Below are positions 56,123 through 64,000 of a stretch of DNA of 64,000 nucleotides, piece after piece. This DNA comes from an archaeon HR01 (lineage in GTDB: Archaea; Thermoproteota; Nitrososphaeria_A; Caldarchaeales; Caldarchaeaceae): contig BEHD01000006.1 in the NCBI GenBank assembly GCA_002898355.1, positions 1-64,000 on the forward strand. The letters are read 5' to 3'. Both the position numbers and the translations under genes were made by a program. Below the pieces are notes generated by a model, which had not been told where the DNA came from, ran no database searches, and saw nothing but the letters and a program-made list of their open reading frames with translations. How positions within the stretch are numbered: position 1 is the first letter of the stretch; every line of letters starts with the position of its first letter.

Positions 56123-57555
56123 CTCGTTGTCACAATCTTATGGTCTGTAAAGAATCTTATTGTGTCGACGCGGCTATGTGCTGTGCCGAAAAATGAATGC
56201 TTCCGGCCTCCCAGCGGAAAGTATGCCATGGGCTGTGGAACACCTACGTTTACTCCAACGTTTCCGACATTGACGTCGAGAGTGAAGCGGCGTGCCAAGT
56301 TAGGGTTTGATGTGAAGATTGAGGCGGCGTTACCGTAGGGAGTATTCTTGTTTATAAGCTCAACCGTCTCTTCCAAGCTTTCAGTGTAGATTATAGATGC
56401 GACTGGACCGAATATCTCCTCCTTCGCGAGCGGAGAATTGGGTGGTACATCAAGGAAAACCGTTGGCCCGATAAAGTAGCCGCCAAGAGGTTTAGCGGGT
56501 TTGTTCTTACGCCCGTCGACGATAAGTTTGCCAACCTGCTCGCCGATTTCGATAAACTTTAGAACCCTGTCTAGCAGGGTCTTGGCGGCCATCGGCCCCA
56601 TCTCGGTCTCCTTATCCATACCATATCCCAGCCTAAGCCAAGACTTCTCCCGCACCATGTCAACAACCTTCTCAGCCCCCTTAACCACAACGAGGTTAGA
56701 GCCAGCAAGACAACGCTGACCCGACATCCCAAAGAAGGATGATACAACAGCGTCAGCCGTCTTCGCAAAATTGGCGTCAGGCATCACAACAAGATGGTTT
56801 TTGGCCCCGGCGTTGATGGAGGCGCGTTTCCCCTCCTTTGCAGCCAGCTCATAGAGAAATTTACCCGTCTTCGTCGAGCCGATGAACCCTATCCCCTGAA
56901 TATCGGGATGCCGCGCCAAAGTCTCAGCAACCCTGCCATCGCCATGAACAACCGACATCACACCCGTGGGAACCCCCGCCCCCTTAACTATCCGAGCGAC
57001 TTCGTTCGCGATAATGGGTGTTACTTCGCTGGGTTTGAGCACAACAGTCGCACCGAGGGCTATGGCGTAGGGGACGTATGAGGACCATGCGTGTAGAGGG
57101 ATGTTGAAAGGCGTTATCACGGCGAAACAGCCTAGAGGCTCCCGGATAAGCTCCTGATCTATGTCTGGAGAGACGTTAACCATCTTCTCCCCTTTGGCCA
57201 AAGTGTACGCCAGTGCGGCCGCCGCCTCGACGTTTTCTATACTGCGTTTAACCTCCGCCACGGCCTCTGCGTAGGTTCTGCCGTGGTTTTCGACGAGTAT
57301 TCTAGCGAGCAGGTCGGTATCCCTTATCACCGAATCACGAATCTTCAACAGGTACGACACCCTATCAGAGGGGGTTGTCTTCCGAAACTTTTCAAACGCT
57401 GATACACCTGCCTCAACAGCTTCTGCAACCTCCTCCTCGGTGCTTACTGGAGCGTATGAGATGACGGTGTCGAAGGCAGGGTTTCTGACCGGAATCTTTT
57501 CCGAAGACTTTGACTCAACAAACTGGTCAGCTATGAAGTTTGGCAACACATTCAT
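56113..57555 (-). CDS. methylmalonate-semialdehyde-dehydrogenase-like (CoA-acylating) aldehyde dehydrogenase
   Basis: A 480-residue ALDH. The catalytic Cys282 is in FFGMSGQRCLAGSNLVVV. At the position of the general-base Glu (ELGGK in ordinary ALDHs) the sequence is INAGAKNHLVVMPDAN with Asn248, which is the hallmark of MMSDH, a CoA-dependent enzyme that releases CO2 from malonate semialdehydes. Other features are ITPFNIPLHAWSSYVPYAIA, FIGSTKTGKFLY and GNVGVNVGVPQPMAYFPLGG. It may oxidise 2-formylglutarate to glutaryl-CoA, given the convergent enamidase. A minus-strand TATA-like TTTAAAAC lies 21-31 bases upstream. Overlaps the DUF1185 gene. Confidence 0.88.
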   Translation of the reverse strand: MNVLPNFIADQFVESKSSEKIPVRNPAFDTVISYAPVSTEEEVAEAVEAGVSAFEKFRKTTPSDRVSYLLKIRDSVIRDTDLLARILVENHGRTYAEAVAEVKRSIENVEAAAALAYTLAKGEKMVNVSPDIDQELIREPLGCFAVITPFNIPLHAWSSYVPYAIALGATVVLKPSEVTPIIANEVARIVKGAGVPTGVMSVVHGDGRVAETLARHPDIQGIGFIGSTKTGKFLYELAAKEGKRASINAGAKNHLVVMPDANFAKTADAVVSSFFGMSGQRCLAGSNLVVVKGAEKVVDMVREKSWLRLGYGMDKETEMGPMAAKTLLDRVLKFIEIGEQVGKLIVDGRKNKPAKPLGGYFIGPTVFLDVPPNSPLAKEEIFGPVASIIYTESLEETVELINKNTPYGNAASIFTSNPNLARRFTLDVNVGNVGVNVGVPQPMAYFPLGGRKHSFFGTAHSRVDTIRFFTDHKIVTTRWW

Positions 57556-57819
57556 GACGTTTAACTAACGCAGCAGGTTTTAAACATGAAATTATCTGTG
57601 CTTTTTGGCTTAATTCTTTTGTTTTACATTCTCTTAGCCTGCTGGCTCTTCTATATTTTCTAGGCTGTTGCTGGGCTTATATGGTTAGCTCTGCCCCCTC
57701 TATTTGGGCTTCCCAGCTCAAAGACCGGAAACAGACCAAAGAATCGGGCTTAAAGGCAGATTTTATAAAAAATTTTTAAATGTATGTTTTTGTCAAAGCG
57801 GGCTTAGGATGATGCATCC

Positions 57820-59256
57820 TTGAAGGCTGGTATTCTTCTCGCAATTATCTCGTTGCTGGTCATTGGTTTTCTAGCCACAGTCGTACTTCTTCAGCAACCC
57901 TCACCACAGACAACCACGGTGGAGGCTCCGAAGACGACGGCCCAGACTGTGACATCGCCAGGCACGGCCGGGTTTAATCTTATCGCTAAGCTGGAGGGTG
58001 ATGCGGTACCTCTTTGGGCTGACGGAGAAGCATTGTATCTAGCCCATGGAATAATAGAGAGGCCGGGCCGTGGGAGGGTAGAGCTGGTGAAGCTGGATGT
58101 CGGGAGCGGGGCTGTCAGGAGGGTGGCTACCCTTAGAGACGACTGGCATGGCCAGATTTATTTGAATCTGGCGATAGGTCAGCCGATATTCGACGGGGAC
58201 ACGGCCTACTTCCTCATGGAGAACAGCCAAGTCGTCAAGATAGTCGATTTAGTGAGTGGAGAGGTATCGACCGTCGATAAGAGGGGGACCTACCTCTACT
58301 TTGTGGGGGCGGGCTCCGGGGTTCTCTATGCTCGGGACAGCACAGCCGGCGACATATGGCTGGTGGCTATAGACCACATGGGAAGGGAGCTCTGGCGGTC
58401 GCCGAAAGACCCACTCGTTCTGAAAGACCCTTACCAGCACATCCTCTTCACCGTCGAGGATGGTCCGAGGTTTCTGCTGGTTGAGGCGCATGGGTTTGTT
58501 GAGAGGTCTGGCGGATGGTTTGCCACTCCAGCCCTGCTAGTGGTGACGCTGGGGCCTGATGGTGAGGCGAGGGTTGAGAGGAGACTTGTTTCGGGGGAGG
58601 TCGGTCCGATGCCCGCCGTGACTTCTTATGGGTGGGCTGCGGCGGCTGGCGATGGCTACTATGTCCTCGTGGCCTTTGGACAGCGGCTCTTCCTCTGCCG
58701 GCTGAGAGGAGACATGGCGGTCAAGTGGTGCAGTGGCCTTGGTGAGTATAGGCTTGACCTCTCCTCCGGTGGAATGTTGCTACACCCGCTCGGCGACGGC
58801 GTGCTTGTGACCTTCCCATACCAGGTCAGGGCTAACACGACCTATGAAGCATACGAGACATGGATTAGGCTCTCATTCTACGGCCCCGATGGAAAGCTTG
58901 TAGCGTCATCCAACTACGTTCCCAACCATTTCCCGTTCTACATCAGCGTTGTCGGAGAGCATGATGGATACTTGTACGTCCTAATCCCCACTGGTAAGCA
59001 GTTCATAGGCACCGTCAGCCAAGGAACAAAGATCACGTTAGCGAGGATAGGCCCGGGCGGAGCCGTCCATAGCATCCTATCCCTGAAGGATGATCTGGCG
59101 GCTGAGCTCTTCAAGGGAGAAGAACCATGGTCCTACAGGTTCTCCGACGTGATGCATGCAATGATCATGGATCACGAGTTCATCTTAATCACCAAAGCAA
59201 CTGTGAGGGATCAGGTCTATACCTATGTGGTAGGTTCGGAAGAGCTGCTGCACTGA
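57820..59256 (+). CDS. secreted or anchored beta-propeller-like protein
   Basis: A 478-residue protein from TTG 57820. An N-terminal anchor (ILLAIISLLVIGFLATVVLL) is followed by a Thr/Pro/Gln linker (TTTVEAPKTTAQTVTSPGTA) and a strand-rich body of repeated units (VKIVDLVSGEVSTVDKRG; WLVAIDHMGRELWRSPKDP; LSFYGPDGKLVASSNYV) of propeller type. No catalytic motif is visible. AT-rich TATA-like tracts lie around 57761-57780. It is probably a surface protein; link with the adjacent catabolic genes is unknown. Confidence 0.7.
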   Translation: MKAGILLAIISLLVIGFLATVVLLQQPSPQTTTVEAPKTTAQTVTSPGTAGFNLIAKLEGDAVPLWADGEALYLAHGIIERPGRGRVELVKLDVGSGAVRRVATLRDDWHGQIYLNLAIGQPIFDGDTAYFLMENSQVVKIVDLVSGEVSTVDKRGTYLYFVGAGSGVLYARDSTAGDIWLVAIDHMGRELWRSPKDPLVLKDPYQHILFTVEDGPRFLLVEAHGFVERSGGWFATPALLVVTLGPDGEARVERRLVSGEVGPMPAVTSYGWAAAAGDGYYVLVAFGQRLFLCRLRGDMAVKWCSGLGEYRLDLSSGGMLLHPLGDGVLVTFPYQVRANTTYEAYETWIRLSFYGPDGKLVASSNYVPNHFPFYISVVGEHDGYLYVLIPTGKQFIGTVSQGTKITLARIGPGGAVHSILSLKDDLAAELFKGEEPWSYRFSDVMHAMIMDHEFILITKATVRDQVYTYVVGSEELLH

Positions 59257-59405
59257 GAGATAGGTGATGTCCCTATGGAGGAGAGCCTGACTAACCCTAT
59301 TGAACGTGTTGAATGGTGCATCTCCCACACTGTGAGGTTTAGAAGATTCCCATTCGTTGAGGGAGGCGCCTGCTTAATGCTTAACGGGTTGAGATGCGGA
59401 GGGCT

Positions 59406-59843
59406 TCAACGCTTTTTAAGCCTGAACTCTGCTAGACGGGCGTAGGCTCTGTCGATGAAGTCATCAACCTCTCTGCTGTCCACACCCTTACCAGCAAGCA
59501 TCCTCTTGATATGTGCCTCCACAACCCTGTAGCTCTTGTATCGCTCGTTGAGGCTATGCCACTTGACGCCCTTCAAAGCATCCCCAAGCCTAGCCTCGTA
59601 GGGTAGGGCCTCCTTAACCATCAGGAAGGCCAGTATCGGATAGCCTATGTAGTTCCTGTAGGTGGTGCCGTTGTCGTCGGAGTCGGCCAATCCAGCATCC
59701 AAGTCCACGTAAACCCTGTAAAACCTCTCACCCTCGGAGGCCCTCACGACAGCCTCCTTATCCGATATGACCTGGACACGTCCATCGGCCACACTGCCCA
59801 AAGCCTCCAAAAACTTAATCCTAGGCGGTGGGGAGAGCTCCAC
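59406..59843 (-). CDS. hypothetical protein divergent from sufD
   Basis: A 145-residue soluble protein from GTG 59843. This start is chosen because a TATA box (59864-59875) lies 21-32 bases upstream; the longer open frame to 60005 crosses that box and the sufD promoter. Features: VELSPPPRIKFLEALGSVAD, a VYVDLDAGLADSDDNGTTYR loop that is acidic, and a C-terminal helical part with HSLNERYKSYRVVEAHIKRM. Composition is normal. No family recognised. Confidence 0.65.
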   Translation of the reverse strand: MELSPPPRIKFLEALGSVADGRVQVISDKEAVVRASEGERFYRVYVDLDAGLADSDDNGTTYRNYIGYPILAFLMVKEALPYEARLGDALKGVKWHSLNERYKSYRVVEAHIKRMLAGKGVDSREVDDFIDRAYARLAEFRLKKR

Positions 59844-59863
59844 AGGTGTGGGAGGGGCAGGCC

Positions 59864-59923
59864 CATATTTAAATCGGCCTATGCAGCCGACATCGGATGG
59901 TTGAGGATGGGATATCTTAAATA
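59864..59923. promoter_or_regulatory. divergent promoters of hypothetical gene and sufD
   Basis: A minus-strand TATA (GATTTAAATATG, 59864-59875) serves the gene at 59843. A plus-strand CTTAAATA (59916-59923) serves sufD, 34-41 bases before TTG 59957. Confidence 0.5.
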
Positions 59924-59956
59924 ATGTGGATGCATCTCCGGAAGAGGTAGTCCAAC

Positions 59957-61318
59957 TTGAGAGAGGTTGTGGAGTCTGGAGGAAGGGTTGAAAACGAGCC
60001 TTCATGGCTGACTAGGCTCAGAGCTAGGTATATGGAGTATTATAGGGCGTTGCCTGTGGAAGTCTCCCAGCTCTATGTACGGCATTACGAGGCTCCGGAG
60101 CTTAGCGAGCAGTCCCTCGGCGAGATGCTGGAACGTGAGAGTGGTGGGAAAATACCTGAGGCCTTCAGATACGTGGTTGACAACATCGAACAGCCCTCAG
60201 TGATATTTGTAAACGGTAAGCTCTCCCACCTATGCCTACCCGAGAGGCTGGCTAGACAGGGTGTGGAGATCTCACCCATACCAGAAGCCTTCAAAACCCA
60301 TGAAGAGTTTTTCCGGGAGCATTATAGCCAGAGGCTTCAGTCACATGTTCTGGACAAGTTCTCATCCCTCAACAACGCCCTCTTCTCCACGGGGATATTC
60401 ATACGTGTGGCCGACAACCTAGAAGTCGACACACCCATCAGGATTCTCTGGATTCTGGACGGTGACCACATCGCATCGATAGGCCAGACATTCATCCTTA
60501 CAGGGAGTAACTCATCGGTCTCAGTTATAGAGGAGGCACATGGAGAAGGTGATGGGCCTGGATTGCTCAGCCATCTGGTGGAGATAGTTCAGGGTAGTGG
60601 GGGGCGTCTCAGACATTCGACCCTGCAGAACCTTCCACCCAGCAAATACTTTCTAGACAACAGGGTTTTGAATGCTGGCACGGACAGCGACACGAACATT
60701 GTGGGGGCCCTTCTAGGCTCGAAGATCTCCAAGTCGAGGGTGGATAACATACTCTCCGGTAACGGCTCTAGGGTGAATGACTTGGAAATAGTTTTCGGAG
60801 ACGGTGAGCAGAGGATAGATCTCACATCAAACCTTCATCACATAGGGTATGGGACGCAGGGCAGAGTGTTGGCCAAGGGTGTGGCTAAGGATAGCAGCAA
60901 GACCCTCTTCAAGGGTGTGATAACCATAGGCTCCAAAGCCAAAAACACCAGCGCCTACCTGGCTGAGCATGCCATGATAATAAGCCCTGAGGCCAGAGCA
61001 TACGCCATACCCTCACTGGAGATTGAGACGGACGAGGTGAAGGCCACCCACTCAGCCAGCGTCAGCCAGATAGACCAGGAGCAGATATACTATCTGATGA
61101 GCCGTGGCATACCGGAGCCTGAGGCGAGGAAGATGATTACGATGGGGTTCTTCGAGCCTGTGGTCTCTATGATTGACTTGGATGTAGTGAGATGGGGTCT
61201 GAGAAGCCTCCTAGAGGGTAAGTGGGGCGGAGCCTTCGACGAGCTATTCGAGGAGGGCCATGTGACAGTCACGGAGCTCTTCGCCGGCCACTACAAATAC
61301 CGATGGGGAAAACAGTGA
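59957..61318 (+). CDS. sufD: Fe-S assembly scaffold protein SufD (SufB/SufD family)
   Basis: A 453-residue SufD-like protein from TTG 59957. The N-terminal helical part has PSWLTRLRARYMEYYRALPV. The beta-helix core shows VNGKLSHLCLPERLARQGVE, then IIGALLGSKIS-like NIVGALLGSKISKSRVDNIL, DLTSNLHHIGYGTQGRVLAK and KTLFKGVITIGSKAKNTSAY. Near the end HSASVSQIDQEQIYYLMSRG and IPEPEARKMITMGFFEPVV are the family signature. It builds Fe-S clusters with SufC and SufB, neither of which is in the window. The NUDIX gene starts 2 bases after the stop. Confidence 0.9.
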   Translation: MREVVESGGRVENEPSWLTRLRARYMEYYRALPVEVSQLYVRHYEAPELSEQSLGEMLERESGGKIPEAFRYVVDNIEQPSVIFVNGKLSHLCLPERLARQGVEISPIPEAFKTHEEFFREHYSQRLQSHVLDKFSSLNNALFSTGIFIRVADNLEVDTPIRILWILDGDHIASIGQTFILTGSNSSVSVIEEAHGEGDGPGLLSHLVEIVQGSGGRLRHSTLQNLPPSKYFLDNRVLNAGTDSDTNIVGALLGSKISKSRVDNILSGNGSRVNDLEIVFGDGEQRIDLTSNLHHIGYGTQGRVLAKGVAKDSSKTLFKGVITIGSKAKNTSAYLAEHAMIISPEARAYAIPSLEIETDEVKATHSASVSQIDQEQIYYLMSRGIPEPEARKMITMGFFEPVVSMIDLDVVRWGLRSLLEGKWGGAFDELFEEGHVTVTELFAGHYKYRWGKQ

Positions 61319-61319
61319 C

Positions 61320-61871
61320 GTGAAGGTCATCCTAGAAAAGCTTAGGTCTCTGGGTATGGCTGGAGACGGCGAGCCGGCATCAGCGGCAGTAATCCTCGTC
61401 ATCAACCCCTCGGAAAGCCCGGAGATTCTCTTTATCAAGCGGAGGATAAGCGAGCGTGACCCGTGGTCGGGCCAGGTGGCGTTGCCTGGGGGGAGGTATA
61501 GAAGCGAAGACGGAGAACTGTCAGAGACTATTCGGAGGGAGCTCTATGAGGAGGTTGGGCTGAGGCTCGGCGAGGATGTGGAGCTGGCCGGCTCCATCCA
61601 GCCCCTAACACCATCCAACGTCCCATCCCTAAAGGTTAGGCCCTATGTGGGAATCCTCCGTAGAGAGGCTGAGATAGTTGTAGGAGATGAGCTGGCGGGA
61701 TATTTCTGGACACCCCTTAAAAATCTCCGGAGAAGGGTTGGCCCCGTCTACGCCGGGGGCGGGAGATGGCTGAGAAACGTCTTCTACTATCAGGCGGGCT
61801 CCGAGGCTGTATGGGGGCTAACCGCCAACATACTCAACAGACTGTTACTCCATCTCGAGCCCCTAGGATGA
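61320..61871 (+). CDS. NUDIX hydrolase, CoA-pyrophosphatase-like
   Basis: A 183-residue enzyme from GTG 61320. The Nudix box reads GGRYRSEDGELSETIRRELY then EEVGL, with all catalytic acidic residues. It is preceded by ILFIKRRISERDPWSGQVAL, the CoA-specific motif of NudL-type pyrophosphatases that release phosphopantetheine from CoA. Downstream VWGLTANILNRLL is also usual in the group. Co-transcribed with sufD. Confidence 0.88.
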   Translation: MKVILEKLRSLGMAGDGEPASAAVILVINPSESPEILFIKRRISERDPWSGQVALPGGRYRSEDGELSETIRRELYEEVGLRLGEDVELAGSIQPLTPSNVPSLKVRPYVGILRREAEIVVGDELAGYFWTPLKNLRRRVGPVYAGGGRWLRNVFYYQAGSEAVWGLTANILNRLLLHLEPLG

Positions 61872-61969
61872 TTGAAGTCATCCCCACGTATTAATTTGAT
61901 ATCCCCGGGAGAACATCCCAAAAGCTCCGAGGAGCAACCTTTTTCCCCATCCAAGTCCTCCCCCATGCC

Positions 61970-62062
61970 ATGATGCGTCTAAGCCACAGAATGGCTGTTA
62001 TAACGCTCATCACGCTGGACCTAACCCTTCTATATCTGATAATCTACTTCGGCTTTTTATAG
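61970..62062 (+). CDS. possible 30-residue single-TM peptide
   Basis: ATG 61970 opens a 30-codon frame starting MMRLSHRMAVITLITLDLTL and ending in a hydrophobic FGFL. It has a basic start and one membrane helix. It lies 38 bases before glyA in a 229-base gap that holds nothing else. No promoter is certain. Could be a chance frame. Confidence 0.3.
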   Translation: MMRLSHRMAVITLITLDLTLLYLIIYFGFL

Positions 62063-62100
62063 ACAAAGCCTAAAATCCCGCTAACCACGCCACTTACCAG

Positions 62101-63426
62101 ATGACAGAGCTGGAGAAGTTGGAGGCATACTCTAAGGTCCTCGCACTGCTGGAGGAGCATCACGAGTTCTTCAGCAAGTCCCTCCCACTTATAGCCAGTG
62201 AAAATGTCTGCAGCCCAGCCGTAAGGGAGGCTGTCGCCAGCGACTTCATGCATAGATATGCCGAGGGGTGGCCGGGTGAGAGGCTTTACGCCGGATGCCG
62301 ATATATAGATGAGGTGGAGAAGATTGCGATAGAGCTGGGGAGAGATGTCTTCAAAGCCGAGTTTGTGGATGTGCGGCCCATCTCAGGCGTAGTAGCAAAT
62401 CTCGTGGCCTACTGCACCTTTGCGAGGCCGGGAGACATGATGATCGCCCTCGCAATCCCTCACGGAGGACACATAAGCCATGGTAAGGAGAAGTGGGGTG
62501 GGACGGCGGGTGTGGTGAGAGGGCTTGAAGTGGAGCGGTACGAGTTCAACGAGGAGGAGCATGAGATAGATGTAGACGCCACAGCCAGAAAGCTTAGAAG
62601 GCTCGAAGCCGATACCGGGAAACGGCCCCGCCTCTTCATGCTGGGAGCCAGCGTCTTCCTATTCCCCCATCCCGTGAAAGAGGTCAGACGGCTTGCAGAC
62701 GAATACGGCGCATACCTAGTCTACGACGCCGCACATGTGGCCGGCTTGATTGCGGGCGGTAGGTTTCAGGACCCGCTCAGGGAGGGTGCCGACTGCATGA
62801 CCATGAGTACCCATAAAACCCTGGCCGGCCCCCAGCACGGGATGGTGGTATCGTGGAGCAGGTATGCTGAGAGGCTGAAGCAGGTAGCCTTCCCAGGCCT
62901 GTTATCCAACCACCACCTCCACCATGTGGCGGGTCTAGCAATAGCCCTTGCGGAGGCCAAAGCCTTCTACAGGGAGTACGCCGGAGCGATAATCCGGAAT
63001 GCGAAGACCTTGGCGGAGGCCATGCACGAACTCGGTATAGACGTCCTCTACGAGCATAGGGGATTCACAGAATCCCACACTATAGTCGCCGACGTCACCA
63101 AGTACATGGATGGGAGGACGGCGGAGGAGAAGCTAGAGAGGGCCGGAATAATAGTGAACCGTAACCTTATACCAAAAGACTATAGGCTGAAGACCGACCA
63201 CAGAAAACCCAGCGGTATAAGGCTGGGGGTCCAGGAGCTGACGAGGCTGGGAATGAATGAGAGCGAGATGAAACATGTGGCTGAGCTGATTGCAGACGTA
63301 ATAGTTAGGAACAGGGAGCCGGAGAAGGTAGCGAAGGATGTGGAGGATTTCAGGACGCAATATAGGAAGGTACACTACTGCTTTGAATCGGCTGTGGGCG
63401 CATATGACTATATAAGAATCCGCTAG
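62101..63426 (+). CDS. glyA: serine hydroxymethyltransferase
   Basis: A 441-residue fold-type I PLP enzyme interconverting serine and glycine with a pterin one-carbon carrier. Blocks: SLPLIASENVCSPAVREAVA at residue 27, FMHRYAEGWPGERLYAGCRY, DVRPISGVVANLVAY, YDAAHVAGLIAGGRFQDPL and the PLP lysine in TMSTHKTLAGPQHGMVV. EHRGFTESHTIVADVTKY and SGIRLGVQELTRLGM are typical of the archaeal branch. Followed after 16 bases by an ABC transporter gene on the same strand. Confidence 0.94.
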   Translation: MTELEKLEAYSKVLALLEEHHEFFSKSLPLIASENVCSPAVREAVASDFMHRYAEGWPGERLYAGCRYIDEVEKIAIELGRDVFKAEFVDVRPISGVVANLVAYCTFARPGDMMIALAIPHGGHISHGKEKWGGTAGVVRGLEVERYEFNEEEHEIDVDATARKLRRLEADTGKRPRLFMLGASVFLFPHPVKEVRRLADEYGAYLVYDAAHVAGLIAGGRFQDPLREGADCMTMSTHKTLAGPQHGMVVSWSRYAERLKQVAFPGLLSNHHLHHVAGLAIALAEAKAFYREYAGAIIRNAKTLAEAMHELGIDVLYEHRGFTESHTIVADVTKYMDGRTAEEKLERAGIIVNRNLIPKDYRLKTDHRKPSGIRLGVQELTRLGMNESEMKHVAELIADVIVRNREPEKVAKDVEDFRTQYRKVHYCFESAVGAYDYIRIR

Positions 63427-63442
63427 TACGGAGTAATCTGGA

Positions 63443-64000
63443 ATGGAGTATGTGGTGGAGATATACGGTTTAAGGAAGGTCTACAGGCTTAACGGTATTG
63501 AGACTAATGCACTCAACGGTATAGACCTTAGGATAGGGCGTGGAGAGTTCCTATCAATAGTTGGCCCCAGCGGTAGCGGTAAGTCCACGTTCCTCAACAT
63601 GTTGGGCGCCCTCGACAAGCCCACAGAGGGTAAAATATTGATAGACGGCGTCGACATCTCCACTCTCTCAGACGATGAGCGGGCGGAACTACGTAACAAA
63701 AAGATAGGTTTCATTTTCCAATCGTATAACCTCATCCAGAGGTTGGACGTCCTCAGAAACGTTGAGTTGCCGTTAATATTGAGGGGCGTTCCGGAGAATG
63801 AGAGGAGAAGGCTGGCGTTGGAGATGTTGGATGAGGTGGGTTTGAGGAACAAGTATAGGAACAAGCCTTCCCAGCTTAGCGGTGGCGAGCAGCAGAGGGT
63901 TGCTATAGCCAGGGCTCTAGTCACAAACCCTAGCATAATACTCGCCGACGAGCCGACTGGAAACCTGGACTCCAAGACCGGCGATACAATAGTGGAGCTG
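63443..64000 (+). CDS. ABC transporter ATP-binding protein (LolD/MacB type), truncated by window edge
   Basis: Partial: 186 codons from ATG 63443, open to the right end. It begins [20 protein letters not shown]. Walker A is [21 protein letters not shown]-loop [20 protein letters not shown], signature [20 protein letters not shown] and Walker [17 protein letters not shown]. The order [12 protein letters not shown] and the ...FQSYNL motif place it with lipoprotein/macrolide-type (MacB, LolD, FtsE-like) exporters, whose FtsX-like permease would lie beyond 64000. Confidence 0.92.
   Translation, partial: MEYVVEIYGLRKVYRLNGIETNALNGIDLRIGRGEFLSIVGPSGSGKSTFLNMLGALDKPTEGKILIDGVDISTLSDDERAELRNKKIGFIFQSYNLIQRLDVLRNVELPLILRGVPENERRRLALEMLDEVGLRNKYRNKPSQLSGGEQQRVAIARALVTNPSIILADEPTGNLDSKTGDTIVEL

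Noticed and set aside
59275-59445. 56-codon plus-strand frame before the hypothetical gene at 59406
   Set aside because: No promoter or recognised motif, and it overlaps the end of a better-supported minus-strand gene.

Overview
The window reads as a chromosome segment of a thermophilic archaeon, most likely from the Nitrososphaeria/Aigarchaeota (Caldiarchaeum-like) side of the Thaumarchaeota. The archaeal signs are TFE, the KEOPS subunit Cgi121, the tRNA methyltransferase Trm56, an aIF2B-like protein, two tRNA genes without encoded CCA, many TTG/GTG starts, and TATA boxes about 25-30 nt before leaderless starts. The lineage is an inference from gene content; no 16S gene is present. Copper proteins, a protoglobin, complex I subunits and a ring-cleaving dioxygenase suggest an organism that respires oxygen or nitrogen oxides.

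Layout. 0-5 kb is loosely packed and decayed: an rtcB 3' remnant, a beta-propeller gene and small membrane proteins. 4.8-5.05 kb holds a structured RNA candidate, followed by a MoaD/Urm1-like gene and a convergent pair for t6A synthesis (Cgi121 and TsaC). 6.5-13 kb is housekeeping metabolism: IlvE, a protein disulfide oxidoreductase, a class V aminotransferase, an MFS exporter, a dioxygenase and a radical SAM enzyme. 13.4-15.5 kb is a Met-rich copper locus. A protoglobin with a double-HxlR regulator and two HEPN/MNT pairs follow. 20.6-21.5 kb has split nuoJ plus nuoK without the rest of complex I. 21.6-24.7 kb is a second copper locus: a NosL-TlpA fusion, a plastocyanin, a two-domain multicopper oxidase and a divergent regulator with a palindromic operator. 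26.4-30.2 kb encodes EtfA, EtfB and a membrane HdrD-like oxidoreductase. 30-43 kb mixes central metabolism and information processing: malic enzyme, a DprA-phosphoribosyltransferase pair, tRNA-Phe, tRNA-Val, uracil-DNA glycosylase, Trm56, TFE and A-ATPase subunit I, interrupted near 37 kb by an AT-rich homing endonuclease cassette.

45.4-57.6 kb is the most interesting block. A Tat-exported substrate-binding protein and a complete LivHMGF-type importer are followed by a molybdenum hydroxylase large subunit, a close enamidase homologue, an LLM-class flavin/F420 oxidoreductase, a DUF1185 protein and a methylmalonate-semialdehyde-dehydrogenase-like enzyme. Enamidase opens the reduced ring in anaerobic nicotinate breakdown and yields 2-formylglutarate, which is itself a substituted malonate semialdehyde. 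The block therefore looks like an archaeal route for importing and degrading a nicotinate-like N-heterocycle, possibly ending in glutaryl-CoA.

The window ends with a lone SufD, a NUDIX hydrolase, GlyA and an ABC transporter ATPase cut by the right edge.
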